A DNA stretch of 64,000 nt, from the NCBI RefSeq assembly GCF_900102495.1, contig NZ_FMVQ01000001.1, positions 62,001-126,000 of the forward strand, given 5' to 3'. This stretch comes from Nitrosospira sp. Nl5. GTDB taxonomy: Bacteria > Pseudomonadota > Gammaproteobacteria > Burkholderiales > Nitrosomonadaceae. Below the pieces are notes generated by a model. It saw only the letters and a program-made list of their open reading frames with translations. It did not search any database and had not been told where the DNA came from. The position numbers were made by a program, and so were the translations under genes. This document shows, piece by piece, positions 55,112-63,629 of the stretch. Within the stretch, counting starts at the first letter, position 1. Each line of letters begins with the position of its first letter.

Positions 55112-57906
55112 TTTGCCAATCCCCGCCTTTCCTGTTCAATAACCAGCCGTTCCATCATTATTCGCCAGGCTTGCTCGGCGATCTCATCAGGATCGGGTTC
55201 ACCCGGCACAGGTGCGGCAATGCCGGATGTCCCGCCACCAGGCGCGACATGTGCTTCCCGCACGCCTTCACGCGGCACGGGCACGACGCCATAGCGATCT
55301 TCCGATGTAGCGGAAGAAGGGGAATAGGCTGAAGCGCCAGCCGTGTCACCGGTTGCGCGCATCAGCTGGTCGCGTGTCCGGCGCGCCGTCACCAGAGGCC
55401 GGCCGGCGGCGCCAGCTGTCCAGCCACCATATACGCCACGCGTTTCCTGATGAGAGCCGATACTTTGCTCGTTTTCAACGATTCCGGCATCTGCCAAGAT
55501 GACGCTTGCATGACTGCTGCTCGTGCCTTCATGGCCGCTTGACCCCGTCCCTGTAATAGCCTGGCGATGCGCCGCATGGGGTAACGCGAGGGGAGCGGGG
55601 ACGATAGCACGCAAGTTGTTCTGTATACGCCGCTGCGCCAAAGGCTGCGCGGGTGCGATACCCGCGGCAATTCTCCCCGCAGCAAGCCCCGGGGCGGCAG
55701 GGGTTGCGGAAGGCATTGCACCGAAAGCGGTGGCGGCAGGGGTGGCAATGCCGGCGAGAACGCCGCTTGTCTGCGTCTCTCCGATTACCGTGCGTGCAAG
55801 CATCGATCCAGACTCGGCTGGCCCTGCCTCGCGAGGAAGCGAGCGTGACTCCGCGGAGTTGGAGAATCGCGCAATAGACGCAGTTGAATGATCCGGACCC
55901 GCTATGGCAGTGGCCGTGTCCGATATCGTGGAAAAGCGGTCCAGTCCGTCGTTACCGACGCTGGGTGCGATCGTTTTGCGCGATACCGGAAGATTATTAT
56001 ATTGATGAAGCGCGTGTCGATTCACCTGGTAAAGTGAGGCTTGGGTTCGGCTGGAAATTGGTTCTCGTGGTGACTGCAATGCCGACCTTGATGGACGGAT
56101 GATGTCAGCTGAATGCAAGAGTGCGGAGCGGGATAGTCCTTGGGTGGAAGAAGGCATATTGTCATGCCTGGCCGCCCCGGGGCTCAACGGGCGGGCCCAA
56201 GGAGATCCGCTGCCGGGTGAGCGCCGCACCACAGGCTGAGCCTGGAGGATGCGTCCAGGCCGGAAGGGAATATGGCTTGCCGGATCAACTTCAGTGCCGG
56301 CTGCCGCTCCGTCCGGCGGTGGTAGGGCTGATGATACGATAGTGTCTGTGCCTCCGGTTGCAGCAGCGTCGCGATCCATAGCGAGGCTGCCGGCACCACG
56401 TGTGATTGGCTCGCGCAGGATCGGAACGTTATCGTGTTGACGGCGCGATACATGGAAACCAGGGGCGTCAGGGGCGCCGGGCGGATTGCGCAGGGTTTCA
56501 GGAGCGTTTTGCCTGGATAATCGTTGTAACGGCGCACTGCTGATTACCGGTAATCCGTCCCGGACCGGCTCTCTTTCAGGTGGTCGGTGAAGGTCGCTGT
56601 TCAATGGCTGCAATCCCCGCCCCGATAGCCGGGAAGAATTGGCCAAATGCGTGGATGGCAGCCCGAGCGATGGCTGGATGGAAAATGTGTCGTCTCGCGT
56701 TGCCATCATCGGCGAAGAAATGGGTAAACGACGCAGTACACGTGCGTGATGCCTGAGGCGCGCGTCACTGTGATTGATGACTATCTGGCCTGAGCGGCTA
56801 CTGCCCGCTGGAATGCCCGATATGAATCCCTTGGATATCGGTTCGGCATGTCGTTCATCGGCGAGATCCAGCAGCGCGGATTCAAACCCGGGCTCAGCCT
56901 CCGAAACAGCGCGGTTTCTCCCTCTCCTTCTGATGATTTCCCCGGACGTAGGCCGGCCGGATGGAGTCTGATCTGGTTCAAGCAAGCGGCTTGCCGTCCG
57001 GTCTGAGCCAGTGTTTTGCAACTGCCGCGCAATGACTCCTGATGCCCCTGAGCTCAACGTCTGTGGTGATCTTGAATGGGATTGCGGTTTGAGCGGGTGC
57101 CGGTATGAGAATGATAGGGAGCGTTGGACCGGCAGGCGCGATGAGACGGCGCCAGGCAGCGCGGGTGACGCGACCGGCCCGGTCGCCGCATCCATCGATA
57201 TAGGTAGCGACGTCCCGCTACGTCCGTGATGCCCTTTGATGTTGCTTCCGGAAAACGCGTTGCCAATTTGCGCATTATTTGCGGAGGCATCGACGGGTTT
57301 GGAGTATTCGGAAAGCCCCGCTTTCCGGGCAATATGTCCTTGTCCCATTCGTTCGACCGTAGCCGGGTTGTTTCCAGCTTTGGACGTTGCGGCAACTTCC
57401 GCCGATCCGCTACCCCTCCGATCCTCCGGCGCCAATACATGGGGGAGCGCTGACTTCGCCTGAACGGTCGATCCCGCGCTGCCTGTTACCGGATCATTAT
57501 GTGCTCCCCCCGGGGGCGTAAACGATAGCTCGCCAAGGACAGCGTTTCCCCCATTCCTGGCGGACCCCATGCCCCTTGAGGCGGCGTATCTCATGCCCGG
57601 GAGTCGTTGCATGACGGGCTCCCCGCCGGCTGCTCCGTATCGCGCCCCCCCGCTTTGATTCATGCCGAAGATGAATTTGCCGGGATCGGCGCAAGATTCC
57701 GCCCGATTGATCTTTCGGGCAAGCGGCCCGCCGACAAACCCCGCATGCCGCTCGTACATTTCCGCAAAGCCGGCAAGCCGCCCTTGAATCAAGGGCATTC
57801 TTGCCGCCTGACCGGCGGTCGTATGACGTCGCCATGTAGAAAGGCCTAGCGATCGTGGATGATTCCAGGCCTCATCAGGAACGGGTGTCTGTAAATTGTC
57901 CGGCAT
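55102..57906 (-). CDS. Large disordered eCIS protein with a short conserved-looking C terminus
   Basis: 934 residues. Most of the chain is rich in Ala, Gly, Pro, Ser and Arg with no regular structure. The C terminus, EIAEQAWRIMMERLVIEQER then RGLAKWP, is helical and acidic/basic like the end of proteins at this site in other eCIS loci, where an ...LERERRG-like ending is familiar. No tape-measure helices are seen in it. It could be a tube-filling or chaperone-docked protein, or the local stand-in for Afp6 or Afp14. Position between tube and LysM gene and the overlap with the LysM start show it is a real gene. Confidence 0.75.
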   Translation of the reverse strand: MPDNLQTPVPDEAWNHPRSLGLSTWRRHTTAGQAARMPLIQGRLAGFAEMYERHAGFVGGPLARKINRAESCADPGKFIFGMNQSGGARYGAAGGEPVMQRLPGMRYAASRGMGSARNGGNAVLGELSFTPPGGAHNDPVTGSAGSTVQAKSALPHVLAPEDRRGSGSAEVAATSKAGNNPATVERMGQGHIARKAGLSEYSKPVDASANNAQIGNAFSGSNIKGHHGRSGTSLPISMDAATGPVASPALPGAVSSRLPVQRSLSFSYRHPLKPQSHSRSPQTLSSGASGVIARQLQNTGSDRTASRLLEPDQTPSGRPTSGEIIRRRGRNRAVSEAEPGFESALLDLADERHAEPISKGFISGIPAGSSRSGQIVINHSDARLRHHARVLRRLPISSPMMATRDDTFSIQPSLGLPSTHLANSSRLSGRGLQPLNSDLHRPPEREPVRDGLPVISSAPLQRLSRQNAPETLRNPPGAPDAPGFHVSRRQHDNVPILREPITRGAGSLAMDRDAAATGGTDTIVSSALPPPDGAAAGTEVDPASHIPFRPGRILQAQPVVRRSPGSGSPWARPLSPGAARHDNMPSSTQGLSRSALLHSADIIRPSRSALQSPREPISSRTQASLYQVNRHALHQYNNLPVSRKTIAPSVGNDGLDRFSTISDTATAIAGPDHSTASIARFSNSAESRSLPREAGPAESGSMLARTVIGETQTSGVLAGIATPAATAFGAMPSATPAAPGLAAGRIAAGIAPAQPLAQRRIQNNLRAIVPAPLALPHAAHRQAITGTGSSGHEGTSSSHASVILADAGIVENEQSIGSHQETRGVYGGWTAGAAGRPLVTARRTRDQLMRATGDTAGASAYSPSSATSEDRYGVVPVPREGVREAHVAPGGGTSGIAAPVPGEPDPDEIAEQAWRIMMERLVIEQERRGLAKWP

Positions 57907-57951
57907 TTTGCGTTTATAGGTGTATCCGATAATCTCTGGTTTCGTGAAGAC

Positions 57952-58407
57952 TCAGGGTAATCGCAAACCACGGTGCACCAGCTCAAGCGACTCAAATGCA
58001 ATCGCCGAATTACTTGCGCGCAGATCCGGACCGGTCCACTTCACGGGACATGCTTCCTTGAAGAGCCATGATCTCGGCTTGCTGCGCTGCGTGTCGTTCA
58101 GTCTGATGTCGATGTCTTTTCGCACGATCTCCCCTTGCGCCACAAGCTGGTACCAGTCCCACAGAAATTCGGCGTCACCGAGTCCGCGCTTGAGAACGAG
58201 ACGCGAAGGAAATTTCGAGGGGCCGGGCAGCTGCAGTTCGTGATCGTTGACGCCGCCGACCCGTAGTGTCTGGACCTCGGTTTCGAACACCAGGCCGGAA
58301 ACTTCGTTGAACCCCCCGACAGGTCCTTCCAGCTTCCCTTTCCTATCCTTGTCGCCACCCACTACCTCAATCGAAAACCGAAAAGCCAAATAAGGGTCAG
58401 GTGGCAT
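57952..58407 (-). CDS. Tube protein 2 (Afp5-like, gp19 family)
   Basis: 151 residues with AGGAGA before the ATG. DPYLAFRFSIEVVGG, GGFNEVSGLVFETEVQTLRV, FPSRLVLKRGLGDAEFLWDW and a final FESLELVHRGL match the T4 gp19/Hcp-like tube fold. The loop around KDRKGKLEGPVG is longer than in the other tube protein. It probably starts the tube on the baseplate, as Afp5 does. Confidence 0.93.
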   Translation of the reverse strand: MPPDPYLAFRFSIEVVGGDKDRKGKLEGPVGGFNEVSGLVFETEVQTLRVGGVNDHELQLPGPSKFPSRLVLKRGLGDAEFLWDWYQLVAQGEIVRKDIDIRLNDTQRSKPRSWLFKEACPVKWTGPDLRASNSAIAFESLELVHRGLRLP

Positions 58408-58433
58408 ATGGTTCTCCTGATGTTTCTGTCTGC

Positions 58434-58622
58434 TTATCCAAGATACTCGGGCTGGTTCTCATCCGCTTGATCACGATTAAGACGCTCATTGATTTTCACG
58501 ATCTCCTGTATCCAGCGCTGCCGCTCAAGATGGTCAAGATTCATTAAGTCCGTATATGGCCAATGGAAGTGATACGCGACGTAGGCTACCTCCTCAAAGA
58601 GCTCCGCAGAGGGGTAGCCTAT
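58434..58622 (-). CDS. Small eCIS protein (DUF6760-like) lacking a canonical start codon
   Basis: The frame starts at AUA (58620-58622), overlapping the TAG of the upstream gene, and gives IGYPSAELFEEVAYVAYHFH then WPYTDLMNLDHLERQRWIQE to the stop at 58434. Homologous small proteins I know begin MGYP with the same Y-HFHW and ERQRW-like motifs, so the AUA stands at the conserved Met. No ATG, GTG or TTG lies near it in frame. It could be initiated at AUA or expressed by a -1 slip from the upstream gene on its G5 run (58627-58631). It is adjacent to a tail-chaperone-like protein, which favours the slip. Confidence 0.7.
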   Translation of the reverse strand: MGYPSAELFEEVAYVAYHFHWPYTDLMNLDHLERQRWIQEIVKINERLNRDQADENQPEYLG

Positions 58623-58987
58623 TGCTCCCCCGAACGTTGGACCTCGACTTCGAAACTCGCATTACACTCAGGACAAGCGGTCTTGATGCGGTTGTGTCCG
58701 TTGGCATTGACTCGGCGATACATGTCTTCGAGAAACGCAAAATCCGCTGCGAATAATTCTTCAATCACTCGGGGGTTAATTTGCGGCAAATCCCCCAGTC
58801 GACGGATCACCCGGGAGAGGAGAATGACTGCCAGATATCCGGGATTGGACTGAACGCGCGGATCCTTCATTGGCGCAATCTCGTCGTTTGCTGTCGCAAG
58901 CCGCATCACACCCTCTTTGTGAATATTTCCTTCGGCGTCGACATACCCATGCGGAAGCTTGAAGTTAAATTCCGTTTGCAGGCTCAT
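58619..58987 (-). CDS. Tail-assembly-chaperone-like protein of the eCIS
   Basis: 122 residues. FKLPHGYVDAEGNIHKEGVM then RLATANDEIAPMKDPRVQSN, and AVILLSRVIRRLGDLPQINP, are typical of the small protein that follows tube 1 in many eCIS; a Cys pair (CPEC) lies near the end. The start overlaps the tube 1 stop (ATGA). By analogy with phage gpG/GT and P2 E/E', it may chaperone tube or tape-measure assembly. Its last codons contain five G residues followed after two codons by TAG. Confidence 0.82.
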   Translation of the reverse strand: MSLQTEFNFKLPHGYVDAEGNIHKEGVMRLATANDEIAPMKDPRVQSNPGYLAVILLSRVIRRLGDLPQINPRVIEELFAADFAFLEDMYRRVNANGHNRIKTACPECNASFEVEVQRSGEQ

Positions 58988-59433
58988 TTGGTCCGATCCA
59001 ATCCCTCATGGGTGATTTCGAGCGTATCGATAGCGACCTCATTGGCGGTCGCATTGAATGTCGGACCAGTCCACTTGGTTGGCCAGGCGGCGACAAAATC
59101 CCATTGCGCCGCGTCGTTGCCTTCGTCATCCATCAGAATGATGGAACCGTTCTTGCGGGCATCTTTAATCTTGCCATCCATGACCTGCTTGCGCCATTTC
59201 CAGAGATCCATGTCATCGGTTATTCCACGCTTGAGTGTGAGGTTGGAAAATTTCTTCAGACCCGGCAGTTTTTGTATTGTCACCGTCTTGTCGTCGCCAA
59301 CGCGATAGTCGATCGGGTCTGTTGAGGAATCCAGCCCGGATACCTCGCGAAAACCGGCTCGCTGTATGCCGTCAATCTGGACGCGGAACTTGAACCCGCG
59401 ATAGGGATCTCTACGTTCTCCTGTGCTTGCCAT
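58984..59433 (-). CDS. Tube protein 1 (Afp1-like, gp19 family)
   Basis: 149 residues, preceded by the strong ribosome site AAGGAGG. DPYRGFKFRVQIDGIQRAGF, REVSGLDSSTDPIDYRVGDD, FSNLTLKRGITDDMDLWKWR and a final VAIDTLEITHEGLDRTK match the tube fold. It is likely the major tube protein, given its strong translation signal and position after the sheaths. Confidence 0.95.
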   Translation of the reverse strand: MASTGERRDPYRGFKFRVQIDGIQRAGFREVSGLDSSTDPIDYRVGDDKTVTIQKLPGLKKFSNLTLKRGITDDMDLWKWRKQVMDGKIKDARKNGSIILMDDEGNDAAQWDFVAAWPTKWTGPTFNATANEVAIDTLEITHEGLDRTK

Positions 59434-59451
59434 GCCGATTACCTCCTTGAT

Positions 59452-60795
59452 TTATGAAATATTCAATCCAGTCACAGCGGTTGCGCTGGCGCTTTGGGTG
59501 ATGCGAACCACAACAAATTCAGCGGGAATCGCGGGCGCCAGGCCGACCAATGTGACAACCTGTCCGGCTTCACGGCTTTCCGGAGTGTTGGTTTCAGCAT
59601 CGCATTTGACAAAGAACGCCTCAGCGGGACTATTCCCCATCAGCGCGCCGCGATCGAACAAGTCACGGCAATGCGCACTCAGGCGCTGGGCGACGCGTTC
59701 CCAGAGAGATGAGCTGTTTCCCTCATAAACCAGATCACTCATGTTTTGCCTGATCCATCTTGTCAGGGTCAGGACCAGACGCCGCACATTGACGTATAGC
59801 CAATCGGTCTGGCCGCTAAGGGTTCGCGCACCCCAGACGCGCGTGCCGCGTCCGGTGAAACTGCGCAGACAATTGATGCCCGCCTCGTTAAGCGGCTCCT
59901 GCTCATCATCGCTGAAATCGACTTCCAGCTTGAGGATCCCTTCAAGGATTTCATTGGCGGGCGCCTTGTGTACGCCGGTTCTGCCGTCCGCTCGTGCATA
60001 GGCACCGGCAATGTGCCCGGAAGGCGGCACAAACAGGATGTGGCGGGAATTCGAAAATGTCGCTTCGATACCGGCCCGGCTCGTCGTTTCGTCGCAGGGC
60101 ATGCCGGTTCTGCGGGAAATTCCGGAATCTTCCGCAGCAAAGGATTTTCTTACGGAGATCCACGGGTAATACAGGGCGCCGAAAGCGCCGTGCTCCCGTG
60201 GCAGAGATTGCCAATGCAGGACAGGCGGTTGCACATTCCGTTTTCTCTCGTCCGGCGTCACGTATTTGTTACTTTCTTCGTTATTGAATCCGTCCAGAAT
60301 GGCAAAACGATCACCCATTCGGTGACAGTAATCCAGAACTGCGGCTTGAATTTCGCCGACGGCGTCATGATCAGCCCGAATGGCAGGCGACATTGCGTCC
60401 GGCACGCACACAAGATCAATACCGTCGATATTATCAAGCGTACTTCCCTCAAAAATGCTTATCAGGGCCCTGGTCATTTCCACCGGGCTGTCCTGGTTAC
60501 ATTGGACAGGCGCTATTACGCAGCACTCTCCGCCATTTTCGAAGAAGCCGCGCACCGCATAGCCCAGGTAGCTACCCGGTAAAGGTTCGTACAATTGCAG
60601 GAATTGTTGCCACCGGTCAATGGGATGGATTGCGGGCGTATCCGCTCGATCTGGCGCAGGTCGTGCAAACCCTGCAAAAAGGGGAATGCCGGTACGAACG
60701 ACGGGCTGCGCAGGCGCTTCGGCCCGCGTTTCGTAGTACACACCCGGGGTACGGTAGGCGGTGCGCCCCGCGCGAAGATACGCTCCGCTATCCAT
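59452..60795 (-). CDS. Sheath protein 2 (Afp3/4-like)
   Basis: 447 residues. TPGVYYETRAEAPAQPVVRT at the N terminus and AFGALYYPWISVRKSF, ILFVPPSGHIAGAYARADGR then TGVHKAPANEIL, and the C-terminal NVRRLVLTLTRWIRQNMSDL segment follow the phage sheath pattern. It is shorter than sheath 1 and lacks its insertion. It probably forms the baseplate-proximal collar. Confidence 0.94.
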   Translation of the reverse strand: MDSGAYLRAGRTAYRTPGVYYETRAEAPAQPVVRTGIPLFAGFARPAPDRADTPAIHPIDRWQQFLQLYEPLPGSYLGYAVRGFFENGGECCVIAPVQCNQDSPVEMTRALISIFEGSTLDNIDGIDLVCVPDAMSPAIRADHDAVGEIQAAVLDYCHRMGDRFAILDGFNNEESNKYVTPDERKRNVQPPVLHWQSLPREHGAFGALYYPWISVRKSFAAEDSGISRRTGMPCDETTSRAGIEATFSNSRHILFVPPSGHIAGAYARADGRTGVHKAPANEILEGILKLEVDFSDDEQEPLNEAGINCLRSFTGRGTRVWGARTLSGQTDWLYVNVRRLVLTLTRWIRQNMSDLVYEGNSSSLWERVAQRLSAHCRDLFDRGALMGNSPAEAFFVKCDAETNTPESREAGQVVTLVGLAPAIPAEFVVVRITQSASATAVTGLNIS

Positions 60796-60834
60796 TATCG
60801 ACTCGGCTCATGGCGACTCCGCTCGGACCAGGGG

Positions 60835-62490
60835 TCAGGTTTTTTCCTGACCGGTCGCTTGCGAAATACGGAAAATAACGAACTCCGCCGGCCTTACAAT
60901 AGCCACGCCAATCTCCGTGACGACCTGGCCCAGGTCCCGAACCTCTGGTGGATTGAGCTCCTCGTCGCACTTGATATAGAATGCCTCTTCCGGAGTCAAT
61001 CCAAAAAGCGCGCCGCTGCGCCAGCAATTGGTGAGGAAAGCGGAAATGTTGAGCCGGATTTTTCCCCATAAGGTGGGATCATTCGGCTCGAACACCACCC
61101 ATTGCGTGCCTTCATCAATGGACTCCTGCAGAAACAGGAAGAAGCGGCGAACGTTGATGTACTTCCACTCGCCATTGCGGTCTCCGCCAATGGTACGCGC
61201 TCCCCACACCGTGATTGCTCCGTTCATTGACCGAATGACATTGACGCCCTGAGGATTGAGCAAGTCCTGCACAGGCTTGCTGACGTAATACTTGACGTCG
61301 ATCGCCCCGCGTACCACACAGTTGGCGGGCGCCTTGTGTACTCCCCGTTCTTCATCCATGCGGGCGTAAATGCCTGCCATATGTCCGCTTGGCGGAACGT
61401 AGGTGCGGCCCCGATATTTTGGCTCAACCCGCCGAACCGGATCGGTATCCTGCAGCTGCTTGGCGGGGTCCACGACCTCGATATGAGGAAAATAAAAGGC
61501 CGCATTCTTGCTTGTGCGCGGCAATGTATCCTTGGGTTTGTCTGAGTATTGCAGCTTCTGGATATAAAAGTCGTTCGATTTTTCGTCGTTAACTACCTCA
61601 GTGCTGTCCAGGATCGCAAAAACATTCTGGTTGTTTTCACTATGGCTCATCAGCTTCTCCCATACAGCGGGAAGCTTGGGTAATCCGGGTGCCGTAATAA
61701 TTGCCACTTCATCGATGGATTCGAAGTTTTTTAAGGTTCTATCAAGCTCGGCCACCGATCTCACACGGGCAACGAAACAACGGGTTCCGCCATTCTTGAA
61801 AAAACCGTAGACCGCATGGGTTAACGCATGATGTCCCGGATACATCGGCCTGGACGAATCAGGCCCTGGCCTGAATGCCGAAAACGAACCAAAACGCTTG
61901 GTGTAATCGGAAAAGTTGGCGCAAAACTTGGTATCCCCAGGCTCGGCCTGGACAATGAATTTTTTAAGGTAGTAAGGGGTTATTTTCGACTGGGATTCCT
62001 GCAACAGGCCGGGTTCGGGTTCTCCGGCCATGTCTTCATAAGCGACATCCTCACCCTCGATGGTCTGGGGCGCCGTCGACGACGCGGTGGAGTATTCCAG
62101 CAACGAACTTTTCAGCCTGTCCCGCTCGGCTGTCCTGTCGGTTTTATCCTGACGCAGCTTTTCCATCAAAGCGGGGTCTCGGTCCTTTTCCTTCTTTTTC
62201 TCTTCCGCCGCCAGTGCATTATTGGCAGCGGTAAGCTGCTCCTCGGCTCCCCTGAGCTTTGCCTTGATATCCTTCACTTCCGGGGAATCGCCAGAATCCG
62301 GCGCAGCAACAGTGTTCTGCAGCGCCCCCATGGCGGCCACGGGATCATAAAACTCATTCGCTTCCGGACAGTAAATTGTATCGGGAACCAAGCCAATAAA
62401 CGCCACCGTATTGGTTCCTACCCCTGTGATTGGCTGGCGTGCAGAAGGCACTTCTTCCACATAAACGCCCGGACTCAGATAATTTGCCAT
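60835..62490 (-). CDS. Sheath protein 1 (Afp2-like)
   Basis: 551 residues from ATG 62488-62490 (MANYLSPGVYVEEVPSARQP), preceded by an AAAAGGGG tract. The N-terminal handle is followed by a Lys/Glu-rich coiled insertion (about 65-130, KAKLRGAEEQLTAANNALAA) that is absent from sheath 2. The core has ALTHAVYGFFKNGGTRCFVA, RTYVPPSGHMAGIYARMDEE then RGVHKAPANCVVRGA, and NVRRFFLFLQESIDEGTQWV. It is likely the main contractile sheath. Confidence 0.95.
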   Translation of the reverse strand: MANYLSPGVYVEEVPSARQPITGVGTNTVAFIGLVPDTIYCPEANEFYDPVAAMGALQNTVAAPDSGDSPEVKDIKAKLRGAEEQLTAANNALAAEEKKKEKDRDPALMEKLRQDKTDRTAERDRLKSSLLEYSTASSTAPQTIEGEDVAYEDMAGEPEPGLLQESQSKITPYYLKKFIVQAEPGDTKFCANFSDYTKRFGSFSAFRPGPDSSRPMYPGHHALTHAVYGFFKNGGTRCFVARVRSVAELDRTLKNFESIDEVAIITAPGLPKLPAVWEKLMSHSENNQNVFAILDSTEVVNDEKSNDFYIQKLQYSDKPKDTLPRTSKNAAFYFPHIEVVDPAKQLQDTDPVRRVEPKYRGRTYVPPSGHMAGIYARMDEERGVHKAPANCVVRGAIDVKYYVSKPVQDLLNPQGVNVIRSMNGAITVWGARTIGGDRNGEWKYINVRRFFLFLQESIDEGTQWVVFEPNDPTLWGKIRLNISAFLTNCWRSGALFGLTPEEAFYIKCDEELNPPEVRDLGQVVTEIGVAIVRPAEFVIFRISQATGQEKT

Positions 62491-62610
62491 TGCGCATCCC
62501 CTTTTCATTAATGATCGTAAATTTGTTCCGTCGAAGCCGTCATTTGCTCCAGGAAACACCGTCTCTCATCGCTTAAACTATGGCCAGCGTTACACTTGCG
62601 AGTGTTACGT

Positions 62611-63033
62611 TTACTGCTTTAGAACAAGCTCTATCCCGTATCCTTCCATTGGTGCCTGATCTTTCGTACGTTTCTTCCGTGCGCCCCCGGCAACCGTGGC
62701 AGGCGTAGCCGACTTTTCCGCCTTGCCCCCGGAGGATGCGTCAACAGCGCGTACGGTATATTTCCCATCGGGACAATCCAGGAAGAAAAATATGCCATCG
62801 GCGCGCGACTCGATTTGTCCCGGTTCACCGCAAGGGTGAGGCGCATCCGGAGCATCTGTTGCTCCTCGACGCGCTTGCGCGCGGCCAGCCGGCATGCCCG
62901 GTTTCTGTGATTGTTTCGATTCAGCCGAAATGCCGATCTGAACACCTGGCATTGGCTTGCCCTCGGTATCGACGGTTCGGCCGCAAATACTTACGCGATG
63001 ACTCACGATTTCCCAGCTTGTCCATGCACTCAT
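62611..63033 (-). CDS. Carboxypeptidase-regulatory-like protein of the eCIS
   Basis: 140 residues. ICGRTVDTEGKPMPGVQIGI and DGIFFFLDCPDGKYTVRAVD resemble a transthyretin-like carboxypeptidase regulatory domain. Between and after these, Ala/Lys/Arg-rich linkers occur, ending MEGYGIELVLKQ. The start overlaps the DUF4255 stop (ATGA). It may decorate the particle surface or bind carbohydrate; a precise role is unknown. Confidence 0.8.
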   Translation of the reverse strand: MSAWTSWEIVSHRVSICGRTVDTEGKPMPGVQIGISAESKQSQKPGMPAGRAQARRGATDAPDAPHPCGEPGQIESRADGIFFFLDCPDGKYTVRAVDASSGGKAEKSATPATVAGGARKKRTKDQAPMEGYGIELVLKQ

Positions 63034-63629
63034 GAGTTCGCTCCTGTCTGCATGCGAAACTTGAGTATTTTTTCGGTGACAAGATCTACCGTCTCTGGCC
63101 GCGCGACATCCACGGCCAGTGTGACGGTATAGTTGAGCGCAGCCTTCGGCTTACCGCCCAGTGCCTGCCAGAATTCCCCGAGGCTTTGCAAGCGCCCCGG
63201 CTGGAGAGAGCTGACGGGCAGGGGTAAATCCTGATCCGTGAGGCTGCCTTGCAGTACATCCTGCGGGATGGTCCGGTAGCGCAGCAGTGCCTGAATGACA
63301 TTTCCCAGCAGACGATGCTCATCTTCGGAAGGGTTGGTAACGCTCTGGCTGGGCCATGCGGTAATCAGGTACGAAATATCAATTCGCACCGGGGCGGCGG
63401 TACGGGTGGCGGTTCCATCAGATCGCCGGTCCAGATATACCTCGTTACTTCGAAGCTCCATATTCTCCCGAATGTCATACAGAAAGAGATCGATGGCGGG
63501 CAGGGTCACGGAAGACGGAGGAAACTGATTGTCTGGTGCGCCGAAACTGACTTGCACCTGCTCAGCCAGCCCCTTTGGGAGCTCGCGTTTCAATAGAGCA
63601 GCCAGCGTTTCGTCCAGATCGTTAATCAT
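63030..63629 (-). CDS. DUF4255 tail-terminator-like protein (Afp16/Pvc16-like)
   Basis: 199 residues. MINDLDETLAALLKRELPKG, LPAIDLFLYDIRENMELRSN and VRIDISYLITAWPSQSV followed by EDEHRLLGNVIQALLRYRTI are the DUF4255 signature. In Afp the homologue caps the tube and sets its length. It is the first structural gene of the cluster. The Shine-Dalgarno is weak; a short upstream frame may affect its translation. Confidence 0.93.
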   Translation of the reverse strand: MINDLDETLAALLKRELPKGLAEQVQVSFGAPDNQFPPSSVTLPAIDLFLYDIRENMELRSNEVYLDRRSDGTATRTAAPVRIDISYLITAWPSQSVTNPSEDEHRLLGNVIQALLRYRTIPQDVLQGSLTDQDLPLPVSSLQPGRLQSLGEFWQALGGKPKAALNYTVTLAVDVARPETVDLVTEKILKFRMQTGANS

